Shown: one piece after another, positions 1 through 10,697 of the stretch
Numbering within the stretch: the stretch's first letter is position 1
Layout: each line of letters begins with the position of its first letter
From: Nannochloris sp. 'desiccata'
Taxonomy: Eukaryota > Chlorophyta > Trebouxiophyceae > Chlorellales > Chlorellaceae
DNA: 64,000 bases
Reading direction: 5' to 3'
Assembly: GCA_019044685.2 (NCBI GenBank)
Contig: JAGTXX020000014.1
Coordinates: 682,001 to 746,000, forward strand
Made by a program: the position numbers and the translations under genes
Notes under the pieces: generated by a model
Databases searched by the model: none
The model's input: the letters and a program-made list of their open reading frames with translations, nothing else
Told to the model about the DNA's origin: nothing

Positions 1-2
1 TC

Positions 3-137
3 TGGGATTATGCCAAGTCTTTCGAAGCCTTGAATCCTCCGTCTTATGCCCGACAGGAGCTTGTATCTCAAAGCATCCAATTACCAATCCCCAATTTCAA
101 GAATTTGAGCGTCAATGGCAATCAAGACACCTCGTAA
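3..137 (+). CDS. Possible C-terminal end of a gene entering from the left edge
   Basis: Frame 3 of the plus strand is open from the window edge for 44 codons to a TAA at 135-137. It reads like protein (WDYAKSFEALNPPSYARQEL, then a short polar tail). No family is recognisable from so little. If real, its stop codon overlaps the end of the convergent 2H phosphoesterase CDS by about 16 bases, which would be a tail-to-tail overlap. The alternative is chance openness. The frame assignment rests only on composition. Confidence 0.33.
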   Translation, partial: WDYAKSFEALNPPSYARQELVSQSIQLPIPNFKNLSVNGNQDTS

Positions 138-910
138 GGCTCATTTACTTCTTGCGCTCTAGACATGGCACTGCTGCCACCGCCACCCAACTGCACTAAA
201 TACCTGACAGTAAACGGATCAGTCTTTCCTCTCCTACTAATCAATGCCACAGATGTCACTTCAAACTGAGGAACTGAATCCCAAGCAGTTTGAAGCTCCA
301 ATTGTGCTTGCTGAGCGGCAGCGTCTGCGGCGTCGGATTTTGGACGACAATTCTGTCCCCATTGGCCGACCGATAAATGAGGCGTGAAGGTATTAATTCC
401 TCTCCTAGGGTCATTACTCAGGTCTGTACAGTCTGGAAATACACCTAGGAGTGCTGAATGAAGTGTTTGAAGCCTGTTTTCCGGTCGAGTTTGAGGATTA
501 AGCCACAGGGTTGAAGAGCGGTTGTGGCGGAAATATTGAAATTCATCCAAAGAAATCTGCATTTTTTTGGGTGAAATTTGTCAGTAATTGTGCTTTATTT
601 TTGGTACAGGTTTGCACAAGAGTATTAATAATATCTGCAGATATCGTCTTGTAGGAGAATATTTCATAGCGAATTAATTCTAATTTCTGACCTCAAAGGG
701 CTGAATATTTTTCAACGCTTCCGCCGCAGATTGCCCAGCCTTTTCAAAGTTAGACCCCACATCTTCGTAAAATGGATACATCAAATTAATATGGGGCATC
801 CATCTAATGTATGATTTATCATGGACAGCACGAATTGCTTGAATTTGGCTCCAAATGTTTTTGGGAGGAATAATGCAGATTGCTGATTGATGCACTTTAA
901 CGTTAGGCAT
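122..910 (-). CDS. 2H phosphoesterase (2'-5' RNA ligase-like) protein
   Basis: Two exons, 910-692 and 556-122, about 217 aa. The join gives QPFEISLDEFQYF at the intron (phase 0, GT-AG). Two short His motifs, PHINLMYPF near residue 45 and FTPHLSVGQW near residue 120, are the paired HxT/S-type motifs of the 2H superfamily, whose members hydrolyse or ligate 2',3'-cyclic or 2'-5' phosphodiester bonds in RNA or nucleotides. The pattern IIPPKNIWSQIQAIR before the first motif resembles fungal and plant RNA ligase/cyclic phosphodiesterase-like proteins. The start is set at the ATG at 910 because the reading becomes family-like there; an in-frame start farther upstream (1006) is possible. It lies about 108 bp downstream of the MiaB stop on the same strand. 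Substrate unknown; no targeting signal is obvious. Confidence 0.75.
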
Positions 911-1018
911 TCTTGATGTTTCTGCACTTCTCTTGACTTTCTCCTTTCTCAATAGATTCTTACAAAATACAAGATTAGTAAAACACATAGTCAAAATTGA
1001 ATCCAAATAAAAATTTCC

Positions 1019-2668
1019 CTACATCATGGCGCCGTACAAGGTATAAGCATTGACCTTATCAATTTTCACGGTAACAAGCGACCCTTTCAACGCAACGCCA
1101 TCTCCCTCAAAGAATGTGAGCTTATTTTGACTGGTACGCCCCACTGCTTGCATTGGATTCTTGGGGTTTGGGCCTTCTACCAGCACTTCTAATTCTTTTC
1201 CAAAAAATCGTTGCGCCCTCTCCTCTGCCACTTCGTTGACCACTGCATTTAACCTCACTAATCTATCAGCTTTAATTAAATCTGCAATCTGATCTTCACG
1301 GTCAGCAGCTGGAGTACCGGGACGGGGACTAAAGGCAGCTGTATTGACGCGATCAAATCCAACTTCCTTGCACATTTTCACTGTCATTTGAAATTGTTCT
1401 TCAGTTTCGCCAGGGAAACCTACAATAACATCTCCAGAAATCGATGCATCAGGCATATACCTTCGAATAGAATGAATAATCTCTCTATAGCGTTCGTGTG
1501 TATACCCACGTGCCATTTCTCTTAAAATTTCATTATCGCCGGATTGGAATGGAATGTGGAAAAATTCACACAGCTTGGGTAATTCAGCACAGGCTTTAAT
1601 TAACCGTTCAGTGAAATACCGTGGGTGTGATGTAGCAAAGCGGATACGCTCAATTCCAGGTACATCGTGCACATAACGTAAAAGATCAGTAAATGTATGC
1701 GCCCTTCTACCAGAGCCATCCTCAGCAAAGCCAGGCAAGTCCCTACCATACGCGTCGATGTTCTGTCCTAATAAAGTGACTTCTTTATACCCAGCTTCTC
1801 CTAGCGCCAGCATTTCTCTACGAATATCTTCAGGCTTGCGACTTTGTTCGGCGCCTCGTGTGTATGGCACTATGCAGTAAGTGCATTTCTCATTGCACCC
1901 ATAGATAACATTCACCCAGGCAGTGATATCTGAATCGCGACGTGCGACAGTAATATCTTCAGCGATATCAATGTGTTCTATAGCGACTACTTGGTTGCCT
2001 TGATCAACCCTCTCGAGTAATTCTCCAAGGCGGTTGGCGTGATGGGGACCCATTACCAAGTCTAGTTCAGGAACACGGCGAAGAAGCGCTTCACCTTCCT
2101 GGGCACCTACACACCCAGCAACCACAATTTTCAAATCACCCATATGCTGCCTTTTACGTTTTGCTTGCCTACCTAAAGCACCGTATAACTTTAGTTCAGC
2201 TTTCTCTCTGATTGAACATGTGTTGTAAATTAACACATCTGCTTTGGAAGCTTCCTCAGCACAGGAATAGCCTAACGATTCCAAAACACCAGCCATACGT
2301 TCAGAATCTGCGAGGTTCATTTGGCAGCCAAATGTGTGGATGTGGTATTTCTTCCCTGTGCCATTTGAAATTCCCGGTCGGCTCATGACGTGGCCTTCAG
2401 TCCCACAAAAGGCAGATTCTTCATCATGATCATCTATCTCTGGGACAGGGAGAAGCTCAATTTGAGGGAGACCTGTAGCTACTCGAGGAGCATGAGGGCC
2501 ACGGGATGAAGCAGCAGCAGCAACAGTGGTGAGGGTAGAAGAGCGACGGCTAGAGGGGTGGGAGGATGGAGTTTTCTTATGGCGATAAGAACCTTGAACG
2601 CTAGGTTGGGCAACTAATGGTCTCTCGCTTATTGAACATGGGAATATACTACTTTGACAAAAAATCAT
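1019..2668 (-). CDS. miaB: Plastid-type tRNA-2-methylthio-N6-dimethylallyladenosine synthase (MiaB)
   Basis: Single exon, 549 aa. MiaB is a radical-SAM methylthiotransferase that adds a 2-methylthio group to i6A37 next to the tRNA anticodon. Seen here: UPF0004 domain with three Fe-S cysteines (C115 in FGCQMN, C151 in NTCSIR, C186 in AGCVGAQ), radical-SAM CxxxCxxC (C258, C262, C265 in [10 protein letters not shown]), and a C-terminal TRAM-like region ending LYGAMM. The wording ([38 protein letters not shown]) is that of cyanobacterial MiaB rather than mitochondrial CDK5RAP1, so the gene is probably of plastid-endosymbiont origin. About 105 residues rich in Ser, Arg and Pro precede the domain and fit a transit peptide. 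The divergent neighbour is the DEAD helicase. Confidence 0.93.
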   Translation of the reverse strand: MIFCQSSIFPCSISERPLVAQPSVQGSYRHKKTPSSHPSSRRSSTLTTVAAAASSRGPHAPRVATGLPQIELLPVPEIDDHDEESAFCGTEGHVMSRPGISNGTGKKYHIHTFGCQMNLADSERMAGVLESLGYSCAEEASKADVLIYNTCSIREKAELKLYGALGRQAKRKRQHMGDLKIVVAGCVGAQEGEALLRRVPELDLVMGPHHANRLGELLERVDQGNQVVAIEHIDIAEDITVARRDSDITAWVNVIYGCNEKCTYCIVPYTRGAEQSRKPEDIRREMLALGEAGYKEVTLLGQNIDAYGRDLPGFAEDGSGRRAHTFTDLLRYVHDVPGIERIRFATSHPRYFTERLIKACAELPKLCEFFHIPFQSGDNEILREMARGYTHERYREIIHSIRRYMPDASISGDVIVGFPGETEEQFQMTVKMCKEVGFDRVNTAAFSPRPGTPAADREDQIADLIKADRLVRLNAVVNEVAEERAQRFFGKELEVLVEGPNPKNPMQAVGRTSQNKLTFFEGDGVALKGSLVTVKIDKVNAYTLYGAMM

Positions 2669-3048
2669 AGCTGGGTAATACCACTATGAATTACCTGGCA
2701 GCTTAAGGAGAAAACAATATGCGAGATGGAGACAATGAAACGAAATTTAGTAACTCGGGCAACAATGCGCGACACTCGATGCTCAATTACTGTTCAGTAA
2801 ACTTTGATTTATAGCGTCCAGGGCTCTGTGGGCTTGGTATAGAGGTCAATGAGGCTACCTTTCCTCCTGAAGGCACAAGTTGAAATTTGCAGAAAACTTG
2901 AAAGTTCTGAACAGCCGCCGCATTAGATGAGTTATAAATCATTATATTTCATTTGAATATATTATTTTACATATAGTTTGCGAGCCCAAGCCCGCTTCCC
3001 CTTTTCCGTCTCCCCTTTTCTGCGCCGCCAGTTTTTTTAAAATCTGCC
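2669..3048. promoter_or_regulatory. Divergent spacer between MiaB and DEAD helicase
   Basis: About 380 bp separating two genes transcribed outward, so it must hold both promoters. A TTTTAAAA block at 3035-3042 sits just before the helicase ATG. No other named motif is seen. Confidence 0.5.
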
Positions 3049-5304
3049 ATGGCGTCAGAGAAAGCAGCAATCAAGGCTGCAGCCAAGGAGGCTAAGAAGG
3101 TCTTGAAGGATTCTAAGAAGAAGCGTAAAGTTGAAGACATCGTAGGTAAGTTCCTCCTCCACTCACAAGTTTGAATAGCATCCAGAGGCGCTGGCGGCTG
3201 GCACTCATTGTGCGCCGCCACTTTCTCTTCTATAATCAATGCCCCTTTCATATCTCCAAAAAATTTCGTTATTACAGAGGAACCCAAAGCCAAGAAATCT
3301 AAAAAGGACAAGTCCGAAAAGTCTGCTTCCAAAGCTGCGAAGAAATTAGCCAAGGCTCAATCCGATGGCTCTGACTCTCCTCCTTCCGACTCTCCCGTCT
3401 CCAGCAGCGATGCTTCCGACCAGACCGATAATGAGGTCGCTGCTATTGTTCCTGTCGCCGATCCTCTCAACATTGAAAACTTCAACCTCTCAGCGCCTGT
3501 GAAATCTCTCCTTCGTGCTCGTGGCATTGAAGCCTTGTTCCCCATCCAGGCCCAATGCTTACCCCCTTTAATGGAAGGCAAGGACCTCGTTGGCCGTGCA
3601 CGTACCGGATGCGGCAAAACACTCGCGTTTGTCCTCCCCATTATTGAAAGCATCGCCCGTGATACCCCCGCTGTTGGTGGCCGTCGTCCTCACGGCCGTA
3701 GCCCTTCTGTCGTCGTTCTCGCCCCCACTCGCGAGCTTGCTAAACAAGTTGCTGTTGATTTCGAACAATTCGCTCCTGCAGCGAGTTTATCTACTGTTTG
3801 TTTGTATGGCGGCACTCCCTACGCCCCTCAAGAAGGTCTTCTCCGCCGCGGTATTGATGTCGTCATCGGCACGCCTGGCCGTGTAAAAGACCATTTGGAA
3901 CGTGGATCACTTAAATTCCAAAACTTGAAATTCAGGGTTTTGGACGAATGCGACGAGATGCTCAATATGGGCTTCGTAGAAGATGTTGAAAAGATTCTTA
4001 CTGCAGGCGTCGATGCTGCCGCCGTTCAAACTTTATTATTTTCTGCGACTTTGCCTCGTTGGGTGCAAGACATCACTCGTCGATTCCTTAAACCTGGTTT
4101 CCAAACTGTAGATCTTGTGGGAAATGAAACAATGAAAGCGTCTACCTCTGTCAAACATCTCTTACTCCCCTGCCACTGGAGCCAGCGAGCCACCATCGTC
4201 ACTGAGCTGGTCAAGTGTTATGGTGTCTGCGGTCGGACCATCGTCTTTACCGAAACGAAAAATGATGCAAATGAACTTGCAGGTACATTAGCTGAAATCG
4301 TCGGTGCTCGTCCTCTTCATGGAGACATTGCCCAGGGTCAAAGGGAAGCTACCCTTGCCGGCTTCCGCAGCGGCAAGTTTGCAGTTTTAGTAGCTACTGA
4401 TGTCGCTGCTCGAGGGTTAGATATCAAAGAAGTCGAATTGGTGATTCAAATTGAACCCCCGAAAGAGCCTGAGACGTACATTCATCGCTCTGGACGTACT
4501 GGCCGTGCTGGCTCTACGGGAATATCTATTACCCTTGTCGATAGGAAGAAAGAAGGCCTCGTGCCGTATATTCAAAATAAAGCTGGAGTTGTATTTGAAC
4601 GCATCGGTGCGCCTCAAGCTGCTGATATGGCACGTGTCGCTGCTGAGCGTGCTGTCGATGCCATTAAAACTGTAGATGCCACTGCAATTGAGTTTTTTAA
4701 AGAAACAGCAAAGAAACTTTTGGCTGCCGAGGACGCCTCTGCTGAAGACATCCTTGCTGCCGCTTTAGCCAAGATTACAGGCCATACTGAGATTAAACCT
4801 CGTTCTTTACTGTGTGCACATGAAGATTTTGTTACATTACAGCTTGTCAGCCCCTATGAGGTCGATAAACCTGGATTTGTCTTTAGTTTCTTAAGACGAA
4901 GGATCACCGATGAAGATACGGTCAACGAAGTCAAAAGAATGACGTTGACCACAGATGGGAAAGGAGCTGTCTTTGATGTGCCCCACAAATTAAAAGATCT
5001 GTTTATGAAGGCCTGCGGGGATGAGCAAGAAGGACAACCTAAGTTAATAGTGCCTACTGCTTTACCCGGGATCAAAGAACGGCCTCAAGAGTCTGGTAGC
5101 TATGGCGGCGGTGGCGGTTGGGGCAGGAGCCCTGGTGGTAGTTATGGAGGCCGTGGTGGTGGCGGCGGGGGTAGCTATGGAGGCAACCGCGGAAGTGGTG
5201 GCTTTGGCGGTCGTGGAGGTGGTGGAAGAGGAAGAGGCGGCGGCGGCGGTGGTTTTAGAAGTGGCGGTGGAGGTCGTGGAGGAGGCTTTGGTGGCCGTCG
5301 TTAA
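3049..5304 (+). CDS. DEAD-box RNA helicase with GUCT domain and RGG-like tail (DDX21/RH7 type)
   Basis: Two exons, 3049-3145 and 3278-5304, 707 aa. The short first exon encodes a Lys-rich N-terminus including SKKKRKVED, a strong classical nuclear localisation signal. Helicase motifs in order: Q motif (FPIQAQCLPPL), motif I ARTGCGKT (about residues 140-147), Ia PTRELA, Ib GTPGR, II DECD (about 255-258) where most relatives have DEAD or DEVD, III SAT, IV IVFTET, V ATDVAARGLDI, VI HRSGRTGRAG. After the helicase core a GUCT domain (ARSLL-like RSLLCAHEDFVTLQL, then GAVFDVP) and a Gly/Arg-rich tail of about 70 residues follow. The NLS and GUCT/RGG layout match nucleolar Gu/DDX21-like proteins acting in rRNA processing. 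A plastid relative (RH3) shares the GUCT domain but would have a transit peptide instead. Confidence 0.92.
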
Positions 5305-5436
5305 GTTGCTTACCTCTCTCTTTATCTCCCCCTACCCTTCTGTCTATCTTCTTCTGCTCCTACTGTTGCTATTATTACTTAACCAAATGAGAGTATGATA
5401 ATAATTTAATTATTGTCTATTGATTCTTTCTATTTG

Positions 5437-5462
5437 TTTTTCTTTCTTTCTTTCTTTCTTTT
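5437..5462 (+). repeat. (TTTC)n microsatellite
   Basis: About five tandem TTTC units flanked by T runs, about 135 bp downstream of the helicase stop codon. Probably 3' UTR or spacer. Confidence 0.8.
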
Positions 5463-6174
5463 ATTGATTCTTTTTTTTTCTCACCTCTTGATTTGTCTTG
5501 ATTTCTCTCTCTTTAGATTAATAGAATATTTTTGTTTCTGATTGCTGCAATATACATAAAAAGCACTATCACTGCTATCGGTTCTGTAAATAGTCGTATT
5601 CTTAATTTACATCTGAGTTTCTATTTGAGGAAAGCGTAGTAGATTTTGCAAAATATAGCGAAAAATAAAAGAAAAGGGGCTGGAGCCATTGTCAGCTAGC
5701 TATAGTTTCTTTGTTCCAGGAACGCTGCGGCTTGGGTATTACTTTTATATTTCAGATACTGTTGTCAAAGAAATCCCAGCCAGAATACAAGGACAGAGGT
5801 TCAAAAGGGTTGCAAGGCAACGGCAGGGCCATAGAGCTCTCGACCACCGTCACCCATGCTGACCACCAACTAAATATAAATTCAAAAAAAAATGGACAAA
5901 AAGTCAGCTATCTAGTATATAGTATTATATTCTTTCATTGAGGCCAGGGGGAAATGTATTAAAGGATCAAATTAAAAAAAAAAAGGAAAGGAATAAAGAG
6001 ATTACAAAAGCATCGTTTTGATAGTGTTGGTGCATTAAGTAGAGAACTATCCATCTACCTAAGAGCATCGGTAGAAAAATCATTAATTTATCTTCTCAAA
6101 AAGATGGCTGGGAAGAGAGAAGCAGAGTAAATTTGGGGACAGCAGTAAAAGGAAAGCCCTTTTTTCTTAATACT

Positions 6175-6210
6175 GGGGAGGGCGGGCGGGCGGGCAGGCA
6201 GAGGCGGGGG
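6175..6210 (+). repeat. G-quadruplex-forming G-run
   Basis: GGGG, then four GGG tracts separated by single C bases (6180-6194), then a GGGGG at about 6206-6210. This meets the standard G4 pattern with one-base loops on the plus strand. It lies about 450 bp beyond the PLATZ stop. Function unknown. Confidence 0.7.
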
Positions 6211-6643
6211 AAAAAAAGTACTCGAAGGAGAAAAAATAATAGAACTATAGAGTTTACGTATGTATGATATTTCAGCTCCCTCCAATGCAGAGGAAGACAG
6301 CTCGTCAGAAAAAAGGAGAAACGAAAGAAAGAAGAAGAAAGAAGAAACACGAGAAGGTCAGGAGGAAAAGTCAGTATAGCTACCATTAATTTACTTTTTT
6401 GTAGCTTTCAAAGGTCGCTTGAGAATACGTGGTGGTGATGAAGATCACCGAATCCCTGTCTGTAGACTGCCAGGGAAGACAAGAAGGAAAAGAAGCAAAA
6501 AGTAGCAAAAAAAACAAAAGGAAGCAAAACGGAGAGAACAGACAGAGAAGGGGAAAGGACACGAAGGATTACTGCTCGATACTTTCTATTTATATTAATA
6601 GAATCTCATATTTTGAACTGAGATGTTCTTCTTCTTCTTCTTC

Positions 6644-7588
6644 TTAAAAGACAGGGCTACGTAAAGGACGAGTCACTTTACGACGTTTGCATCCCATCAA
6701 CATAGATGTCAACCCCAGCTCACTAGTCCATCGAGCACCTCCTGGCCTGTCCTCGGATACGTCGGCGGTGGCCAGGTAGAGCCCGGTAGAGGCGGCATGA
6801 GCATAAGGACCTCTAGCAGGGCCCGGAGTGGACGGCTCAAGCCCATAATCAATGTCCATCTTGCACTTAAGGCAGCAATAGTCGCAATCAGGGCGTAAGG
6901 ACACTTTGCAGCCACTGCATTGATGGTCAAATGGAGGTGCTTTCTCGTTGGCCGAGGTCGAGGCATCCTTAGGGTTGATGAGCACAGCACGCTTGCCGTT
7001 AATGTAGTAGGCCTGGATACCGGAGAGGTCGTAGTGAGGGGAGAGTTCGTCGTAGTTGACGACGTTTTTCAGCATATAACGACGGATCTGGAGGGAGGGG
7101 ACAGTGGAGCAGCACGTGTGGTGGGGGACGCAATGTCTGCACATTGCATGGCCTGCAACAGGGCTGCATCCAAAGCAGAACCGGTTACAGGTATTGTTTT
7201 GGTAGCCGACGTGGTAAGGGCAGCTTCCAAAATGGGTGCCAGAGACAAGACCAGTGAGCCAAGTAGGAGGAACTCCAGCGTCATGGTGGGAAGTAGTGAT
7301 CTTGTTGAATTCTGCAGCGGTGGTGCGAAATTCGGTGGTAACCTCATCTTCCATCTTTGCATCTTCAGTGACGCCTAGGGTGGAAGCTCCATCGCCGCGG
7401 GCCCTGCAAGAATTGAAAGTCAAACATCAGTCTGTAGGATCCTGAGAAAGTCAATAGGAAAGTCGATTGGGGGGAATTGAGGCATAGAGAAAAATCGCTT
7501 ACAGTGGGGATTTCATAGCGAGTGCATGCACAACACCACCGTCAAGGACTACGCTGGCGGTTGGCGTGCAATCAATTTGATCGCCCAT
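6644..7588 (-). CDS. PLATZ-family zinc-dependent DNA-binding protein
   Basis: Two exons, 7588-7503 and 7403-6644 (phase 2 join giving MKSPLARGDG), 281 aa. PLATZ proteins are plant AT-rich-sequence and zinc-binding transcription regulators. The protein shows the family order: PPTWLTGLVSGTHFGSCPYH, a Cys/His cluster of form CxxH-x7-C-x3-CxxC with further CxxC and HH, then SLQIRRYMLKNVV, ISGVQ-like LSGIQAYYINGKRAVLIN, a second cluster HQCSGC...CCLKC, and a basic C-terminus KRRKVTRPLRSPVF that parallels the RKGxPHRxPF ending of plant members. The first exon (MGDQIDCTPT...) has no recognisable domain. Its divergent neighbour is the FHA-parvulin gene. The family is known mostly from green plants and their algae, so it is useful for placing the organism. 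Confidence 0.85.
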
Positions 7589-8115
7589 TTTCTTTTTTCG
7601 ATGGGAGGCTCTCTGCAAGAACATGCGGGATCGAATTAGTATAAATAACGCGTATGCAATGGTATCTGGACCTCGAACTGGCCCGTGGGTTGGATGTTTT
7701 TTGAAAAATCGATCATTGCAGAAGATGAAGTGTCACTTGCAAGTCAATTGACTTGTAAGTCAGATGCGATGGCTTGAAAGGAAGCATTGTGCTCATACTG
7801 ACCTTCAAATGACAATTTTGCGAAAGTTCAACCGCGCCAAGGGTGGGTTCTTGGCAAATTTTTGCTGGAATAATTCTTCTACCAATTGCCGGTGATCAGG
7901 TGCGAACTGCGCCAGCTATGCGCTTGCAAGTACCTTTTGTTTGAAATCAGACACAAAAGTAACAATATTTCTGGGAATTGCTGTGTTGGAGAATATTTAT
8001 GCAACAAGTCAGACCTTCTTTTTCAAGCTTCTAAAGAAACCCGAAGCAGAAGCTGCATGAGTGGATCGGTCTTTGATAGATGGAATTTCTTCTGGCAAGA
8101 CCTTCAATATTGACG
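7589..8115. promoter_or_regulatory. Divergent spacer between PLATZ and FHA-parvulin genes
   Basis: About 530 bp between two outward-facing genes. It must contain both promoters and 5' leaders. A small open frame at 7886-8113 has no protein-like features and is not called. No specific regulatory motif is recognised. Confidence 0.4.
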
Positions 8116-9017
8116 ATGGCGACCTTTAAAATACCTGAGGTAAGTGCGGCAGCACGCAAAAGTCTGCCAGAGTCTGCCGATCACTTAAATTCTCCGTTTT
8201 TTTTTTAATTATGCAGTGGGCTGCCGAGCCTCGCCAAGCAGCATCGCTTCAAGCAATTGACGGATCAGATACCCAAGATGTTGGTCGACAATCGCATTAC
8301 GTATTTGGCCGAGATTTGGCAGAGAGCACGATCTTGATCGACGATCCCTGCGTTTCTCGCAGGCACGGTGCACTAGTCCACCACAAAGATGGAAGAATCT
8401 ACATAATTGATTTAGCATCGGTAAGATAAGAATGATTTAGCATCTAGCAACACTTTTGATTCTGTTGCATCAAATATAAATCTTTCTCTAAAACTAAAAG
8501 CTCTCAACCTTTTTCCCAGAGAACCGGCGTGTCAATTGATGGCACTAGAATTCCGCCAAACAAGCCTACCAAACTAAAAAACGGATCTAGAATAACGATA
8601 GGTCCACGTACTTACGTACTAAACTGCGAAGTGGCCCCAGGAGCACCTACAACCGCAATTACTCCCCACAAAATGCCTCTGTCGCAAGTCCGAGCTTCCC
8701 ATCTCCTAGTTAAACACCGTGACGTTCGCAATCCCCGTAGCTGGAAAGAACCTGAAGTCACACGCAGCCAAGAGGAAGCCTTAGCTATGATTAAAGCTTT
8801 TGAGGAACAACTAATCACTGGTCAAGCGGATTTTGCGGCACTAGCATCCGTAGAGTCTCATTGCTCTTCTGCAAAAAGAGGTGGAGATCTAGGAGTTTTT
8901 GGGCATGGACAGATGATGAAGGCATTTGAAGATGCTGCGTTTGCGTTAGAAGTAGGGCAGATGAGTGGGCCTGTTTTTACTGATTCAGGGGTTCATTTGA
9001 TTTTTAGGACTGGCTGA
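8116..9017 (+). CDS. FHA domain-parvulin (Pin1-like) peptidyl-prolyl isomerase fusion
   Basis: Three exons, 8116-8139, 8217-8420 and 8520-9017, all joined in phase 0, 241 aa. Exon 1 codes only MATFKIPE. Residues about 20-110 form an FHA phosphothreonine-binding domain: YVFGRDLAESTILIDD, CVSRRHG, then a split DLAS|RTGVSIDGTRI corresponding to the LxSxNGxxxNG loop. Residues about 125-241 form a parvulin rotamase close to Pin1: RASHLLVKHRD, NPRSW, CSSAKRGGDLG with the catalytic Cys, GQMMKAFEDAAFAL, MSGPVFTDSGVHLI. In Pin1 itself the targeting module is a WW domain; here an FHA takes its place, so the enzyme likely isomerises pSer/pThr-Pro bonds on targets carrying a second phosphothreonine. Such FHA-parvulins are known in kinetoplastids (Par42) and some other protists. 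Nuclear or cytosolic; no leader seen. Confidence 0.92.
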
Positions 9018-9294
9018 GGTTGAGAGAGGCGGTGCCGGAAAAGTGAAATTGTCACGTCTTTCTCCCGATTTTTTCTTTCAATGAGGCAATCGTTGACAAT
9101 TTGACAGACTGAGAGTATTGTGTGCTTGTAACATCCATGTTGATGGCTACAGACGGTCATTTGAACGAGGACCAGCCTGGCAGGCGCTGGGCTTAGGCTA
9201 GCTTGGGACAGCATGCCAACCAAAACCTCTTAATACTGCGACACAAGCACCCTAATCCATTTCTGAATTTTACGCAAGGTTCGAAACGAAAAGA
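9018..9294. other. Short spacer upstream of heme-oxygenase-like gene
   Basis: 277 bp tandem spacer. No open frame or motif that I would support. Confidence 0.4.
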
Positions 9295-10697
9295 ATGGCT
9301 TCCACTGCGATTGCAATGCAGGTTGTAGTTGCACCTATTTCGGCACCTCGTGCCAAGCCATCATCTGTCGTTTGCAGACAAGCCCCTCGTGCTAGGGTAA
9401 GGCATTGATCACAGAATTGCATGACTATATTGCATTATATATTAGGCATTGGGTATTAAATCTGTGCCGAAATTCCTGTTGTGTAGGCCGTTGTCAAGGT
9501 TCTTGCCATCGCTGCCCCCATGAGCCCTGCTACTCAGCACTCTCGGAAGGGTAAGAGACAATGCACTATTTAGAACGACTTGCTGGTATTTGTATCTGTT
9601 ATTCTGCATATTTGCATTGCTTGTTGGAGTCTCTAGAATACTAACTTTTCGGTGATCTGTGCATGCAGTGCATGAGAGTGCCTCCAAGCTCCCTGAGCTC
9701 ATTTCTCACGAGACCATCCGCTCCCTCGAGGTAAGGATTCAAGACACTATTTTGAGATCTCGAAGCTAGAAAGATACACAGATCGTGTTGATTTCCTATT
9801 AGAAGTGATTAATTCTCATTTGGCGGAACCTAAGCTGTTGACTGTTTAAACAATCTGTCTCCTTCTCTGTTTAGTAAACAAACTTAACTTATTAAACCCA
9901 AAACCTAAACATCTTTCTTTTCCTCACTACTGCATAATCTATAGTCTGAGCTTGATCATGGTGCATCTATCTCTGCTCTCCGTCGTTTCAACAGCAATCT
10001 CGCCAATCTCGACGCCACCACTTGGGAAACCAAACTCCGCCCTGTGATGCACGAACTCGCCTATAACTTGGAATCTTTCAACCCTGCTTTCACAGCATGC
10101 CTGCTTCGTGTTCAATCCACTATTGGATACACTGACTATGTTCGCCGGGATATGGCTTTAAAAAATTTAATCCAACCTCTTGCAGGCGAATACGGTATGC
10201 ACAATGGTGAAGCCCAAGCCCGTACCCACAGAGAACTGTTTTCTTCTTTCTACGCTGATTTGTTGAAGGAACCTTTGGAAAATGCCTTGGAGGCAAACCC
10301 CCGCCCTGAAGCTGCAAAAATTCTATTCCAACAGATGATGAGAGATTTGAATGGAAATGGAGTTTCTTCCTCTGAAGATCCTGTAGAGTTGGCTTCTTAT
10401 GCCATGGGCTATAACTTGGCTATTGAATATCTTGCTGATTACGAGAAGACATGGATGTTGGATGCGTTCAGAGCTTTAAATGAAAGAGTGCTTGCTCCTG
10501 CTGGACGTCCTTTGACCGAGTGGGTGTTTTTGGAGGTGCATGCTGAGGGTGAAGCAGAGCATGCTGCGATTGGACATGATGCCGTGGCGACGTTGGCGCC
10601 TGCAAGACATGAAGGTGTGCTGCGTCGTGCTATGCAGGATCATGATCGTGATTTCTCTGCCTTCTATAATAAGATGGCGAACTTGTTGGAGCAGTAA
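9295..10697 (+). CDS. Plastid-targeted heme-oxygenase-fold protein, possible diiron oxidase (HDO-like)
   Basis: Four exons: 9295-9396, 9487-9550, 9669-9730, 9945-10697; 326 aa. Exons 1-2 encode an Ala/Ser/Arg/Val-rich, acid-free leader (MASTAIAMQVVVAPISAPRA...) typical of a plastid transit peptide. The mature part is an all-helical protein resembling the heme-oxygenase-like superfamily of iron-containing redox enzymes. Clusters of possible metal ligands are EYGMHNGEAQARTHRELF (E and H) and EVHAEGEAEHAAIGHDAV (E, EH, H, D). It is not a canonical heme oxygenase: the proximal-His heme signature of that enzyme is absent. Members of the HDO group oxidise or cleave C-H, C-C or C-N bonds, but the substrate cannot be inferred. 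A TenA/PQQC-type role remains an alternative. The coding call is firm, the family call less so. Confidence 0.62.

Larger units (their letters stand above)
5305..6643. other. 1.3 kb convergent intergenic region with simple repeats
   Basis: Lies between the 3' ends of the helicase and PLATZ genes. It holds a (TTTC)n tract at about 5437-5462, several A/T-rich stretches, a G-quadruplex-type run at 6175-6210 and a (TTC)n tract at about 6625-6645. The only open frames are short and low in complexity. No gene is supported. Confidence 0.6.

Noticed and set aside
5102..5398. Val/Ala-rich open frame in the helicase 3' end
   Set aside because: Frame-shifted reading of the Gly-rich RGG tail.
9295..10697. 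Canonical plastid heme oxygenase (HO1)
   Set aside because: First impression from fold and leader, but the heme-binding His signature and core HO wording are absent; downgraded to heme-oxygenase-fold protein.
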